From contig CM030935.1 of the NCBI GenBank assembly GCA_018136815.1, positions 6,764,095 to 6,828,094 on the forward strand: a stretch of DNA of 64,000 nt, written 5' to 3'. The notes below the pieces were generated by a model. The model had not been told where the DNA came from and ran no database searches. It saw only the letters and a program-made list of their open reading frames with translations. The position numbers and the translations under genes were made by a program. Shown piece after piece: positions 1 through 8,750 of the stretch (position 1 is its first letter; each line of letters starts with the position of its first letter). The DNA is from Isochrysis galbana. Its lineage: Eukaryota > Haptophyta > Isochrysidales > Isochrysidaceae.

Positions 1-137
1 GCGGTCGCTCGCATAGACATGAGAAGAAACGGAAGGTGATCGACCCAATGGGCGCCGCCTTCATTGGAGACTCGAGTCATCGTGAGGAGAGTTTGTTGAG
101 CTCTTTCTACTAGCCTACGCCTTCGTGGCGATAGGCT

Positions 138-508
138 TCAGTAGTGCTCAAGTCCGTGCCGGTCGCTTTGAGAATTAGGTCCACTAATCGAGAGCAAAGA
201 TTCGAGCCGGCGTCGGTTCGAAGTTGGCGAGGGACTCCATAACGAAGATACGATGAGACGCATGAAGACGTCTAGACATTTCGAGGACGAGGGGTTACCG
301 TTGCAAGGCTCAGCTTCATCCAACGAGAGAGAGAATCGACGAAAACAATCAGCTTGTCAAACCGGAGCGGCCGGATACGAAATCGTGAGTGGGCGCCATC
401 GAAAGAATATCGCAATAGACGACGTCGAAAGGATAAGATCCGATGGAAAGACCGGATGGATGGGCGAGCGGTCGCGGTAACGGTTTGCCAAGAGTGCATT
501 CGTGGCAC
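138..508 (-). pseudogene. Integrase catalytic core of the gypsy element, frameshifted
   Basis: After the integrase zinc finger the frame of the 349-2526 ORF ends at a stop just inside the catalytic core. The expected continuation is visible in other frames: a segment around FDKLIVFVDSLSRW in one frame (about 330-370), then a segment containing PCNGNPSSSK and DVFMRLIV in a second frame (about 235-325), with a further shift beyond it. At least two or three frameshifts therefore split the DDE core. They could be real decay or, less likely, sequencing errors in this stretch. The rest of the integrase lies outside the window. Confidence 0.7.
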
Positions 509-2526
509 TCTCGAACGTATTCCGATACAGAGGCGGACATGCCAGGCCAGTACACTCGAGTACGAAGTAGGGTAGACGTCCTTGTCGCACCTGGGTGACC
601 AAGGTGGTCATGGTAGGCGCGGAGGTACGTGTCACGAAGGGACTCCGGAATGTACAAACGAAGAGGAGCCTCTTCCGCTTCTGAGGAGCGGTAGTAGAGT
701 AGGCCATCGCGAAGGAGGAATCGGGAACTTTTCTTCGACGACGAGCTAGAGTCAATCGAAGAGGAAGCTTTCGGAAGGATCGACTCGACTTCAGAAAGGA
801 TCGAGCTGGCGAGATCGTCGGTAGAGAGCGCTTGACGTAATTCGTCGGCATGAGGCACGCCCACATCGAGATACGAGGAGGTAATCGACTCCGAAGATTC
901 CGATGCTTGACGAGCGAGCCTATCGCTTGCTTGTTGGCGGCGAGCGGTGAGGGTGGATGAAGTAACCGCGGCGGCGACTATGTCGTGAATTTCAGAAGAA
1001 TCGAAAGAATGGGCGTCACTCTCCTCGAGATGGAGAGGATCGTGATCAGGCTCGAGAGCAACTAAGCGGGATAAGCCGTCGGCGTCCCAGTGAGTGACTC
1101 CAGGTTTGTGCACGACGTCGAATCTATATTCGGCTAGCTTTAGGACCCATCGCATGAGGCGCGAGGCTGGACCACCGGTGACTTGATCTTTCATCGTGTG
1201 AAGCCAGCGCAAAGCTGAATGGTCTACGACGAGGGTGAAGTGGCGACCCCAAAGATAAGGCCTCCAATTTCGGATCGATTCTAGCGCTGCTAGAAGTTCG
1301 ATTTCAGTGACTGTCCAATGGCGCTCAGCCGGACTCAAGCTACGACCGTAGTATGCAACGACGCGCTCTCTCCCTTCGTCGTCTTTTTGGGCGAGGACGC
1401 CGGCGATGCCGAGCTTGCTAGCACCGTCGGTTTTAACGAGGAAAGGACGGTCGTCTCGAGGAGGTGCAAGTACGGGTTCTTCACAGATAGCTTGCTTGAG
1501 ATCTTCGATAGCCTGTCGACAGGCTTCTGTTTGCGACTCGACCGGGACGTCGCACCCTTTCCGCGTGAGAGCGGTTAACGGCGCCGCACGGATCGCAAAA
1601 CGACGGATGAAACGGCGGTAGTAGGAGCACAATCCAAGGAACGAACGGACGGCTTCGATCGAGTTGATTTGGGTTGGGTCGATTTTCGAGACAGCTTCCA
1701 CTTTCTTGGGATCCATCCGAAGACCTTCACGCGAAACAACGTGGCCGAGATATTCAGCCGAGGTGGCAAAGAAAACGCATTTCGACATCTTGCAAGTGAG
1801 GCCCGCCCAGATGAGACGTTCCAAGACAAGATCAAGACGGTGTAACATTTGTTGGAATGACGACTCTTCCCTGGCCTGCAGCGAGTCACCTACACCTGTC
1901 GACCAGGCGCCGACATCATCCAAGTATGGCATACAAATCTCCCATGCCAGCCCACCGAGAACGGCGTCCATGAGGCGGCACATATACGAGGGACCGGATT
2001 GAACACCGAAAGGCAAGTAATTGAACTCGTACTTGCCGCGATGAGTAGTGAACGCGGTGATATGTTTATCGGATTCTTTGATCGGTATACCCCAGAAACC
2101 AGATGCCAGGTCCAGGGTGCAAAGGAATAGAGAATCGAGGTTGCCTTGACCGGACGACAATCGGTCGATGGCTTCTACCGTGAGGGGAAGAGGGCTGTCC
2201 TCTAGACGAAGCTTGGAGTTGACGTCGCGATAATCTACGCAGAAACGTACGGAGCCATCCTTCTTAGTGACTAACACGACTCGAGAGGCCCACGACGAAT
2301 TTGATTTCCTAATGATGCCCGCGGACTCCATCTTGCAAACTTCGTCCTCTATGATCTTCTCACCCTCTCGTCCAACTCTAGACGGTGCGTGACGGTGAGC
2401 TTCGGCTCCGGGGTTGAGCGGTAGCTCTACCTCCATCACGTGAGTGTGATTCGGGTTAGTCGGGTCAATTGCGAAAGCAGCGATACGTCGGGCCAGTAGA
2501 CGACGAACTTGTTCACGTTGGGGCAT
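349..2526 (-). CDS. Gypsy Pol: reverse transcriptase, RNase H, integrase zinc finger
   Basis: This is the 725-residue Pol part of the gypsy element. The RT domain (about residues 25-260) has the VDYRDVNSKL region, the FNYLPFGVQSGPS motif and the catalytic YLDD at residues 201-204. RNase H begins near residue 360 with FLVKTDGASKLGIAG (Asp367 is the first catalytic acid). The segment HLGHPGATRT...YWPGM...CHECTLGK near residues 620-665 is the HHCC zinc-binding domain of integrase. The ORF stops shortly into the integrase core, where the frame is broken. Its first residues overlap the upstream protease frame by 91 nt in the -1 frame, so it is probably made as part of a Gag-Pol-type polyprotein and not from its own start. 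Confidence 0.92.
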   Translation of the reverse strand: MPQREQVRRLLARRIAAFAIDPTNPNHTHVMEVELPLNPGAEAHRHAPSRVGREGEKIIEDEVCKMESAGIIRKSNSSWASRVVLVTKKDGSVRFCVDYRDVNSKLRLEDSPLPLTVEAIDRLSSGQGNLDSLFLCTLDLASGFWGIPIKESDKHITAFTTHRGKYEFNYLPFGVQSGPSYMCRLMDAVLGGLAWEICMPYLDDVGAWSTGVGDSLQAREESSFQQMLHRLDLVLERLIWAGLTCKMSKCVFFATSAEYLGHVVSREGLRMDPKKVEAVSKIDPTQINSIEAVRSFLGLCSYYRRFIRRFAIRAAPLTALTRKGCDVPVESQTEACRQAIEDLKQAICEEPVLAPPRDDRPFLVKTDGASKLGIAGVLAQKDDEGRERVVAYYGRSLSPAERHWTVTEIELLAALESIRNWRPYLWGRHFTLVVDHSALRWLHTMKDQVTGGPASRLMRWVLKLAEYRFDVVHKPGVTHWDADGLSRLVALEPDHDPLHLEESDAHSFDSSEIHDIVAAAVTSSTLTARRQQASDRLARQASESSESITSSYLDVGVPHADELRQALSTDDLASSILSEVESILPKASSSIDSSSSSKKSSRFLLRDGLLYYRSSEAEEAPLRLYIPESLRDTYLRAYHDHLGHPGATRTSTLLRTRVYWPGMSASVSEYVRECHECTLGKPLPRPLAHPSGLSIGSYPFDVVYCDILSMAPTHDFVSGRSGLTS

Positions 2527-5500
2527 CGAGAGACGGCCTCGGGGTCGATCTTGGCTGCCTCGAGGAGCTTGCGTTGGTCCTCGTTGAGCGACTCAATCAC
2601 ATCCGGCGAGTTATTGTCACCGACGCGGTGATAAGTTCCAGCGTGAATCTTGAATCGAACCTGTAGCGAAGCTACAGGATGGAACGACGGAAGGTGTAGT
2701 GGTTTGGGGTCAGTATTGGCCACCGTAACCGCGATGGTGTGGTCGGATTTCGGCCTCTCTACTTGAGGGATGACGAGCGGAGAGCTGTCAATAGTCTCGC
2801 GTGTAGGGAGTCGGTCCACGAGCATGGCGCAGTCTTCGTGTTCTCGAAGAGCTAGCGGAATTCGGACGTGAAACGTCGCCCGATGATAGGCCGGGATCGT
2901 GATAGGTTCATGGGTATATAGGAGGTACTCGGAGCCACAAGACGCCGGCGCTTTGGCGGCAAACTCATCGGCCGTGTTGAAGAGCGGCTCGGAGACTAGC
3001 TGGTTGTCGTTTTCGGCGGCTTGCGGCCCTCGGAAGAAGTCAGTCGTGATTGGGTTCGCGGAGGTCGGACAGACCTGTGCACAAGTCATGCTGACAGGGA
3101 CCACCGCTATCGGTGACGTCGAGACGCGAAAGATCGGCGGAGCGTCGGGGCTTGGACTGCCATTAACCTCAAGAGGAGCCACCGTGGATGGGGCACCGAG
3201 GGTGATAGAGCCGTCCGCGCTGTCGGAGGCGAGCTGAATCGAAGCGGCGTGCGTAGCTAAGAAGTCGTTCCCGAGCAGTAGCATCGGGTTGCCTTCAATC
3301 ACCATGAACGTATGACGAAAGAGAAATCCACCGACGGAGAAAACGATTCGAGCCTTGCCTCGCGTGATAAGAGGTAGGCCGTCTGGGCCATGGAGCGGTG
3401 TCACTACGGCTTGCGGCAGCCGCTCGACGCATGCGTCGTTGGGTAGGCTGGACAAGAGGGAAGTGGTCACGACCGACGGGCCAGCTCCGGTGTCAGCGAG
3501 TGTGCTGTTGACCGTGAGGGCGGAGTCGGCTAAGATTACTCCTTCTTTGCCGGCAGCCTCGCCGGAGCGGCAGACCATTAGATCTCGAACATATAGACAA
3601 TGCCTTGGGTAGGCAGATGGTAGGGTATCCACGACGCTCTCCGGCCGGTGCGCGGTCACGTGTGCAATGGTGTCGGACAGGGACGGGGTTGGTCGCCAGC
3701 GTCGTTGCTCGGGTGAATTCGTCGTCAAACTGGTCGTCGTCTCTTCGGGTACTCCGACTGCCGCTATCGTGGCAGAGGGCCTAGAGGGGTCGTCCTCGTT
3801 GGTAGCGGTACAGGGTGATAGCTTGGGACTAGTGTAGCCCAGGCCTCTCTTGTCGGTGGGGTGCCTCGGGTGGTCGGACATCTTTTCCCAATCTTTCTCG
3901 AGACGGGCTTGGGCTTCTGTCTTGGGTCTTCGAACTAATGAGGCTAGCTCTTCGGCGCGGATGCCTTTGGCTTCCACGAACTCGATCGGCGCTCGGACGG
4001 CAGCGGCGAGGTCGGATTCCTCGTCGGCGTTTCGTCCGGCTAGAGCTTGCGCTCTTATTTCGTCAGCGGTTTCGAGCGTGACGTTGGACCATTTCTGGTC
4101 CCCGTTCACTCCGAATGATTGCCATTGTTGGCGCCGCTTCCGGAGAGTCGTCGGCGTCGTCGGACGCGGCGAGCTCGCGCGTGCCGGAGGCGGGGCGGTC
4201 CATGGAGAGAATGGGTCGTGGAGTGTAGACTCGGAGGCGTGGAGTGGCGTGTCGTTGTCGTGGTTATCGTGGGTTTCTTTTTGGTCTTCGTGGTTGTCTG
4301 ACTCGGGAGTAGCTGGACGGGAAACAACGGGGTCGGAAGAAACTTCACTCGTTTCCCTCCCCCTCTCATAACGATGAAGAGCCGACCACGGCTCGTAGGC
4401 GGTAGCCTCGGTCGAGCTAAGTGAAGGCCGGTCCAATAGGCTGCACCGCGCGCAAGCGAGTAGCTCTAACGCGGACAATTTCTTCGTCGACGTCTGGTCT
4501 CGCTGTTGGCTCAAATGTCGAAGAAGAACAGGCATCCAATGGATCGCCATCGCTCCAGCTACACCGACGTAGGTGCGGCTGCGAAGAGCGCCACGGTGCG
4601 GTGAAGGAGAGAGGTTAGCCATGGCCGACTCACGGCCATCCACGACGCAAGTTGGCTGGAGGGGCGGCAGCCCTTTGGTGAGGTACAACCCGGTGGCTTT
4701 CTGGTGTCCAGTGCCGTGCTCCCAGGGTTGGACGAATTGGGTCGGGGTCAACCCCCCGACTAAACGGCGAGCTTCCGCATGCATCCGAGGGTTCTCGACC
4801 GCTACAAACGGAGCAGTGGCGGAGGCCATTGACTTGAAGACGCGAGCGGCCGACTCAAGAGCGGCACGACGTCCGGGTTCTTGGGAGAGCCATTGACTGC
4901 TGACAGCGGAGAGGTACGTGCAGGGCGGGTGGGCGATGACTAGGTCCCAACCTAGGTTTTGGACATGAAGCGCGTCGCCTTGGAAGTGGGGCACGTAATC
5001 GATCTCGGAAGGATACAAATCGCACGTAGCTACATCAGCACCGGCGAGTAGGAACATGGAGGAGACGACGCCGCTCGTCTCGCCAACGACGAGAACGCGT
5101 GGTGCGTGACAGCCAGACGTCAGCCCGTCTTGGACTCGTTGATTCATCTTCGTGAGCTCAGCGCAAAGCTCATCGAAGTGCTTGGGTAGCGCGGTGGCAG
5201 GCGAGGCTAGGGTGCCATTGCGAGGCCGGCGAAGCTCTTGGGCTGCCTCCGTGAGGTGCCGAGGTAATACCACCGCAGAGCCGCTCGCTCGTGCACGAAG
5301 AGAGGCGAGAGCGTGGAGAGCGGGTGACGGGGTATCATCACGGGTGCCGACATCGGAGTTGTTTTGAGAGGAATCGAAGGACTGGATCGCGGACGCATTG
5401 ATCGCTGCCACGCGCATGATGGTGGTGGCAGTGGTATCGAGAGGCAGGCAGTGCTCGGAGGCGGCGACCGGTGGCCGCAGCGACGTAGGACGAATGGAAG

Positions 5501-6830
5501 AAGACTCGGATATCGACGACGTAGAGACGGGCTCGGAGGACGGGATTGACGAAGAAACTCGGAGAAGTGGGGTGTCGGACGGCGGCGACGGACGCCGCGG
5601 CCGCGAGACCACCGGTGAGAGACATGAAGGACATGGCTCAGGGACTCGGTTGGGCTGGCTCAATGGGCGTAGAAGCTCGGTTTGGGAGGCCGCCGTTCCT
5701 CGACGTGCAGAGGAGTTGTGGTCACTCTCCATGGTCACGTCGGAAGAGGAGACGTCGTTGCATTCTGTCGTCGGCGGGGTCGGCGCCGGCGAAAGAAGGG
5801 ACGTGGCTGTCGTAGAAGCCGGCTGCGGGGAAGGCTGGGGCCAGGGTGGTGGCTCTGCGGCAGCGGCTGGCGTGGGTAGTGGCCGAAGAGGTTCTGCAAT
5901 GCGAAGCATTCTTCGGAGGACTTGGCTCGGGCTAGCGGGTGGATGGACCGCTGAAATTACGGTGGATTCAGACTCGAATTCGGAAGACTCGGCGACTTGA
6001 GAGGGGCTAGGAGACGGCTGTTCAAGCTCCTCCAGGGCTCTCGGTTGATGGGGTGGCGTGGGAACGCCGGTGGTCGACCGCGGACTCCGCGGTGACGTTA
6101 ATTTGTACTCGGACTCGGACTCGTCGTTTCTGGCGTGCTGGACGCCAATAACAGGGCTAACTTTCGAAATGGGAACGGACGGGGCCGGCTCAAAGGTGAA
6201 GCCCCCTGGCGTCGCAACCGTCGGTGAGGACGAAGCTGAAGCTTGTGATGACAATAGGGGCACGGTGGCCAGCACCGGTTGGCTCGGTGCGGCCGAAATC
6301 TCGGACTCGGTGACGGGCTTGATTACGCGGGCTCGGGATGCACTGTCTTGTGCGATTGGACTCGGACTCGGAACGGAAACGGAAGGGATCGGCTCGGCGG
6401 CGTGCAGCCTGCTGGAGTGGCAGGCCGGCTGCGGCGAGACTCGGAACGGTGGCTCGGACAAGGACACAGTGGCTGTCGTCGAGGGCTTCGGCGTCAGCTT
6501 GTGTTTGGACTCGATACGCGGTGGCTCGTGAAACGGGGCTCGGTTGTGGTTGGAATTCTGGAAGTGACCGGAGATTCCAAATGACTCAGACTCGGGGCGC
6601 GGAGGACCGAAGGTGAACACTCCCGCGGAAGGAGTGGTCGTCGGAGGCTCAGTGAGTGGCTGGAGCTCCGTTAATCCTGCGGTCGACCGCGTGGTAGGAC
6701 TCGGTGACGTTGTAAACTCGGACTCGGACTCGGACTCGGACTCGGATGGCTCAGAACGGGGTTTGCTCAAAACAGGCTTGGACTCGGACTCGAAAGAAAG
6801 TGGGGAAGAACCGGAGAACTGCGCCTCCAT
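2436..6830 (-). CDS. Retrotransposon polyprotein with C5-MTase-like domain and aspartic protease
   Basis: This is a 1464-residue ORF on the Pol side of Gag. Residues 1 to about 560 are low-complexity Ser/Glu/Pro/Thr, including SESESESE runs. Residues about 575-770 form a methyltransferase-like domain (listed separately). Residues about 1095-1200 are a retropepsin-type aspartic protease: DTGAG with Asp1113, then LLLGNDFL near residue 1185. The C-terminal region runs towards RT. The frame is open for at least 200 nt upstream of the ATG at 6830, so the true polyprotein may start by frameshift from Gag and not at this Met. It overlaps the RT frame at 2436-2526. The presence of the protease in the same uninterrupted frame argues that the methyltransferase-like domain belongs to the element and is not an assembly join. 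Confidence 0.88.
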   Translation of the reverse strand: MEAQFSGSSPLSFESESKPVLSKPRSEPSESESESESEFTTSPSPTTRSTAGLTELQPLTEPPTTTPSAGVFTFGPPRPESESFGISGHFQNSNHNRAPFHEPPRIESKHKLTPKPSTTATVSLSEPPFRVSPQPACHSSRLHAAEPIPSVSVPSPSPIAQDSASRARVIKPVTESEISAAPSQPVLATVPLLSSQASASSSPTVATPGGFTFEPAPSVPISKVSPVIGVQHARNDESESEYKLTSPRSPRSTTGVPTPPHQPRALEELEQPSPSPSQVAESSEFESESTVISAVHPPASPSQVLRRMLRIAEPLRPLPTPAAAAEPPPWPQPSPQPASTTATSLLSPAPTPPTTECNDVSSSDVTMESDHNSSARRGTAASQTELLRPLSQPNRVPEPCPSCLSPVVSRPRRPSPPSDTPLLRVSSSIPSSEPVSTSSISESSSIRPTSLRPPVAASEHCLPLDTTATTIMRVAAINASAIQSFDSSQNNSDVGTRDDTPSPALHALASLRARASGSAVVLPRHLTEAAQELRRPRNGTLASPATALPKHFDELCAELTKMNQRVQDGLTSGCHAPRVLVVGETSGVVSSMFLLAGADVATCDLYPSEIDYVPHFQGDALHVQNLGWDLVIAHPPCTYLSAVSSQWLSQEPGRRAALESAARVFKSMASATAPFVAVENPRMHAEARRLVGGLTPTQFVQPWEHGTGHQKATGLYLTKGLPPLQPTCVVDGRESAMANLSPSPHRGALRSRTYVGVAGAMAIHWMPVLLRHLSQQRDQTSTKKLSALELLACARCSLLDRPSLSSTEATAYEPWSALHRYERGRETSEVSSDPVVSRPATPESDNHEDQKETHDNHDNDTPLHASESTLHDPFSPWTAPPPARASSPRPTTPTTLRKRRQQWQSFGVNGDQKWSNVTLETADEIRAQALAGRNADEESDLAAAVRAPIEFVEAKGIRAEELASLVRRPKTEAQARLEKDWEKMSDHPRHPTDKRGLGYTSPKLSPCTATNEDDPSRPSATIAAVGVPEETTTSLTTNSPEQRRWRPTPSLSDTIAHVTAHRPESVVDTLPSAYPRHCLYVRDLMVCRSGEAAGKEGVILADSALTVNSTLADTGAGPSVVTTSLLSSLPNDACVERLPQAVVTPLHGPDGLPLITRGKARIVFSVGGFLFRHTFMVIEGNPMLLLGNDFLATHAASIQLASDSADGSITLGAPSTVAPLEVNGSPSPDAPPIFRVSTSPIAVVPVSMTCAQVCPTSANPITTDFFRGPQAAENDNQLVSEPLFNTADEFAAKAPASCGSEYLLYTHEPITIPAYHRATFHVRIPLALREHEDCAMLVDRLPTRETIDSSPLVIPQVERPKSDHTIAVTVANTDPKPLHLPSFHPVASLQVRFKIHAGTYHRVGDNNSPDVIESLNEDQRKLLEAAKIDPEAVSRCPNVNKFVVYWPDVSLLSQLTRLTRITLT
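3231..3548 (-). other. Retropepsin-like aspartic protease domain
   Basis: Within the polyprotein, residues about 1095-1200 read ADTGAGPSVV (catalytic Asp1113), an FLFRHTFMVI strand, and LLLGNDFLATH, which matches the flap and the ILLG-x-D-(F/W)-L motif of Ty3/gypsy proteases. It would cleave the Gag-Pol polyprotein during particle maturation. No substitution is seen in the DTGA core. Confidence 0.85.
4521..5108 (-). other. Phage-type C5-cytosine DNA methyltransferase-like domain in the polyprotein
   Basis: Residues about 575-770 of the polyprotein. In order: a motif I-like RVLVVGETSGVV, CDLYPSE (motif II-like acidic end of beta-2), DLVIAHPPCTYLS containing the catalytic PPC of C5-methyltransferases (Cys637), VAVENPRMH (the ENx motif VI, Glu679), then QPWEHGTGHQKATGLYL followed by KGLPPLQPT, and a terminal RSRTYVGVAGAMAIHW. 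From memory, phage proteins annotated as DNA cytosine methylases share this arrangement, including QPW-(F/E)GHG-x-KAT, KGLPPL-x-PT and RS-x-T-x-x-GIA-x-AMA. Motif spacing is intact and there is no stop, so it may be active. There is no room for a large target-recognition domain. The class call is from motifs only. Confidence 0.8.
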
Positions 6831-7400
6831 CGTCGTAGTAATGGAGACTAGTGATACCGGTGATGACTGGGCTGGGCTCAGACTCGTAGATGGGCTCGCG
6901 GTGGCGTAAGACGAAGAGGGTAATTCTGAACGTGACTTGGACTCGGACTCGTACTCGGGAGACGTTTTGTGGCTCGGACATGCGAAATTTGATTTGAAGG
7001 ATTGAAGGTTGGATTGGGCCTGCGGCGGCTGGATTTTCGCAGACCGTGAGGTCTTGGACTGGGGATGCTTGAGGAGTGGCGGAAGGTAGCGGTTGAGCGG
7101 CTTGAGTTGATAGAGAGGCGGTGACGGTTGACTTGGTTTTGAGGACTCGTGCGTGATATCGAGAATCAGGATGGAATCATCGGCATTGGGAGAAATAGGG
7201 GCAATCGGCGAGGAGGCAGGAGAAAGAGGGGGATGGAGGTGGCAGGGCTTGTCTGGAACTTGGGGAATCTTGGGGTACCGGTTGGAGGCCGTAGAAGTAC
7301 TCGGCCGTAGCGTAATACGATCTTTTGGTGGGTGGCGTTCAGGCCCACTACCCTGGACTGGTAGCGGGGTAACAGCGCGGACGTGGGCCCCGCCGGCGAC

Positions 7401-8750
7401 CTACTGGGCCGGACGGAGAACAACCATCGTGCGGAGGCGGCGGTGGACTTCTGGGTCGTTACCACACTCGCCACTGCCGCCTTCGCAGAGAAAACGAATG
7501 TATGGTTGGCAAACGACGGGGTTATGAGCTCCGTCGCCCGTGCCATACTTCCACAAGTCTGCCTCGGGCGTACCAGATGGAGCCCGGGGACGAAAGGCGC
7601 AGTACGCGCAGCCGTTGGCGTCGGTCCACTCCTTGACGTCGCGGTCTAAGTCGTCGAGACGCGGCGCCGTCATGGTGGCATCCGAGGGACGGCAGCGCGT
7701 GAGCGCAGCGCGAAGGGCCGGGTGACCCGCGTAACGAGAGATTTGCCAGAAGCGGGCTCGCGCTCGAGACCAGCTACCTGGATCCCATTCCGAGAGGCCC
7801 GAATCGGCCGGAAGCCCAAGGCCGTTCGGAGGGGGATCACATTGGCGACGGGAAGACGTGCTTTTGCCGAGGGGACGGTCAAGAAGTGCGTCCGGTAACG
7901 GAGACGATGCGGAGTAATTCGTAGGCGGAGGCGGAGCCCGACGATTGTCAGCGCCAGTCGCCTTGCGGTTCGAGTTGTTGTTTTGCGATTTTAATGCCTC
8001 GGCCACCGCCGCTTGGACGGCGGCGACCATCGAAGCCGTAGTGTCTGCGGGGTTAGAGGCAGTCTTAGCAACCTTGGCGGTCTTGGTGGACTTGGAAGTA
8101 GTCGCCGGCGGCGTCACGGCGGCGACCGTGACCGACGCTTGTTGGCCAGCGCGGGCTTGTTCGTACGGGCTCAGGTAGCGCTGGCAGAGGTTGACGCACG
8201 AAAGGGCCGAACGAGGGAGCTCGTGGTTCTCGACGCGGAAGCGAGTCTTCGCAAGACACTCGCCGAACTTGGTCGCGTTATCCACGCCGCGAGCCGCGTC
8301 GACCTTGTCGTTCCGAATGATGGACTCGAATCGTTGATTGATATCGTGCGACATGTTTGGGTGGTCCCAGACCGTCGTGGCATCCACCTTCGCGTCACCC
8401 ATCTTGCGGACGTACGCGCGCACCAAATTCTTGGATAACTCTAAGAGATCGGAGCCGGCTTCACGGGCTACGAGGCGGTCCCACTCCATGGAGGCGGAGT
8501 CTTTGGCGAAGCCGGGCACGTTGGCCGCGAAGGTGACGTCGCACTTGCGGAGAAGCACGTCGCAGGCCAGCGCGGGATTGAGAGAGAGAACCGGATCTTC
8601 GGCGAGATCGAGGAGGAAGGCGTAAATCCTTTGGTTGCCGGTGGTGCACAAGTTGGCGGCCGCTAGCAAGGATGTAAAGATTTCACGGTGGTCGCAGCCG
8701 AGCGAGAGGGCGCGCTCGAGTGGCTTGATGAAGGACAGACGAAAATCATT
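7401..8750 (-). CDS. Gag-like protein, C-terminal part (frame 2)
   Basis: The frame is open from about 8750 down to 7401. It has helical sequence (WDRLVAREAGSDLLELSKNLVRAYVRK), then ARAGQQASVTVAAVTPPATT, and near the C terminus Cys/His-bearing segments CAYCAF, VVCQPYIRFLCEGGSGECG and DPEVHRRLRTM that could be a zinc knuckle-like RNA-binding end. It follows the 8751-10166 ORF after a one-base change of frame near 8750, and together they look like one Gag of roughly 900 residues. The product would bind element RNA and assemble particles. Sequence similarity to known Gag is not obvious. Assignment rests on position upstream of Pol and on the composition. Confidence 0.6.
   Translation of the reverse strand, partial: NDFRLSFIKPLERALSLGCDHREIFTSLLAAANLCTTGNQRIYAFLLDLAEDPVLSLNPALACDVLLRKCDVTFAANVPGFAKDSASMEWDRLVAREAGSDLLELSKNLVRAYVRKMGDAKVDATTVWDHPNMSHDINQRFESIIRNDKVDAARGVDNATKFGECLAKTRFRVENHELPRSALSCVNLCQRYLSPYEQARAGQQASVTVAAVTPPATTSKSTKTAKVAKTASNPADTTASMVAAVQAAVAEALKSQNNNSNRKATGADNRRAPPPPTNYSASSPLPDALLDRPLGKSTSSRRQCDPPPNGLGLPADSGLSEWDPGSWSRARARFWQISRYAGHPALRAALTRCRPSDATMTAPRLDDLDRDVKEWTDANGCAYCAFRPRAPSGTPEADLWKYGTGDGAHNPVVCQPYIRFLCEGGSGECGNDPEVHRRLRTMVVLRPAQ

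Noticed and set aside
4521-5108. Host gene interrupted by the retrotransposon
   Set aside because: The methyltransferase-like domain is in continuous frame with flanking Ser/Glu-rich and protease parts of the element and has no own start or intron borders.
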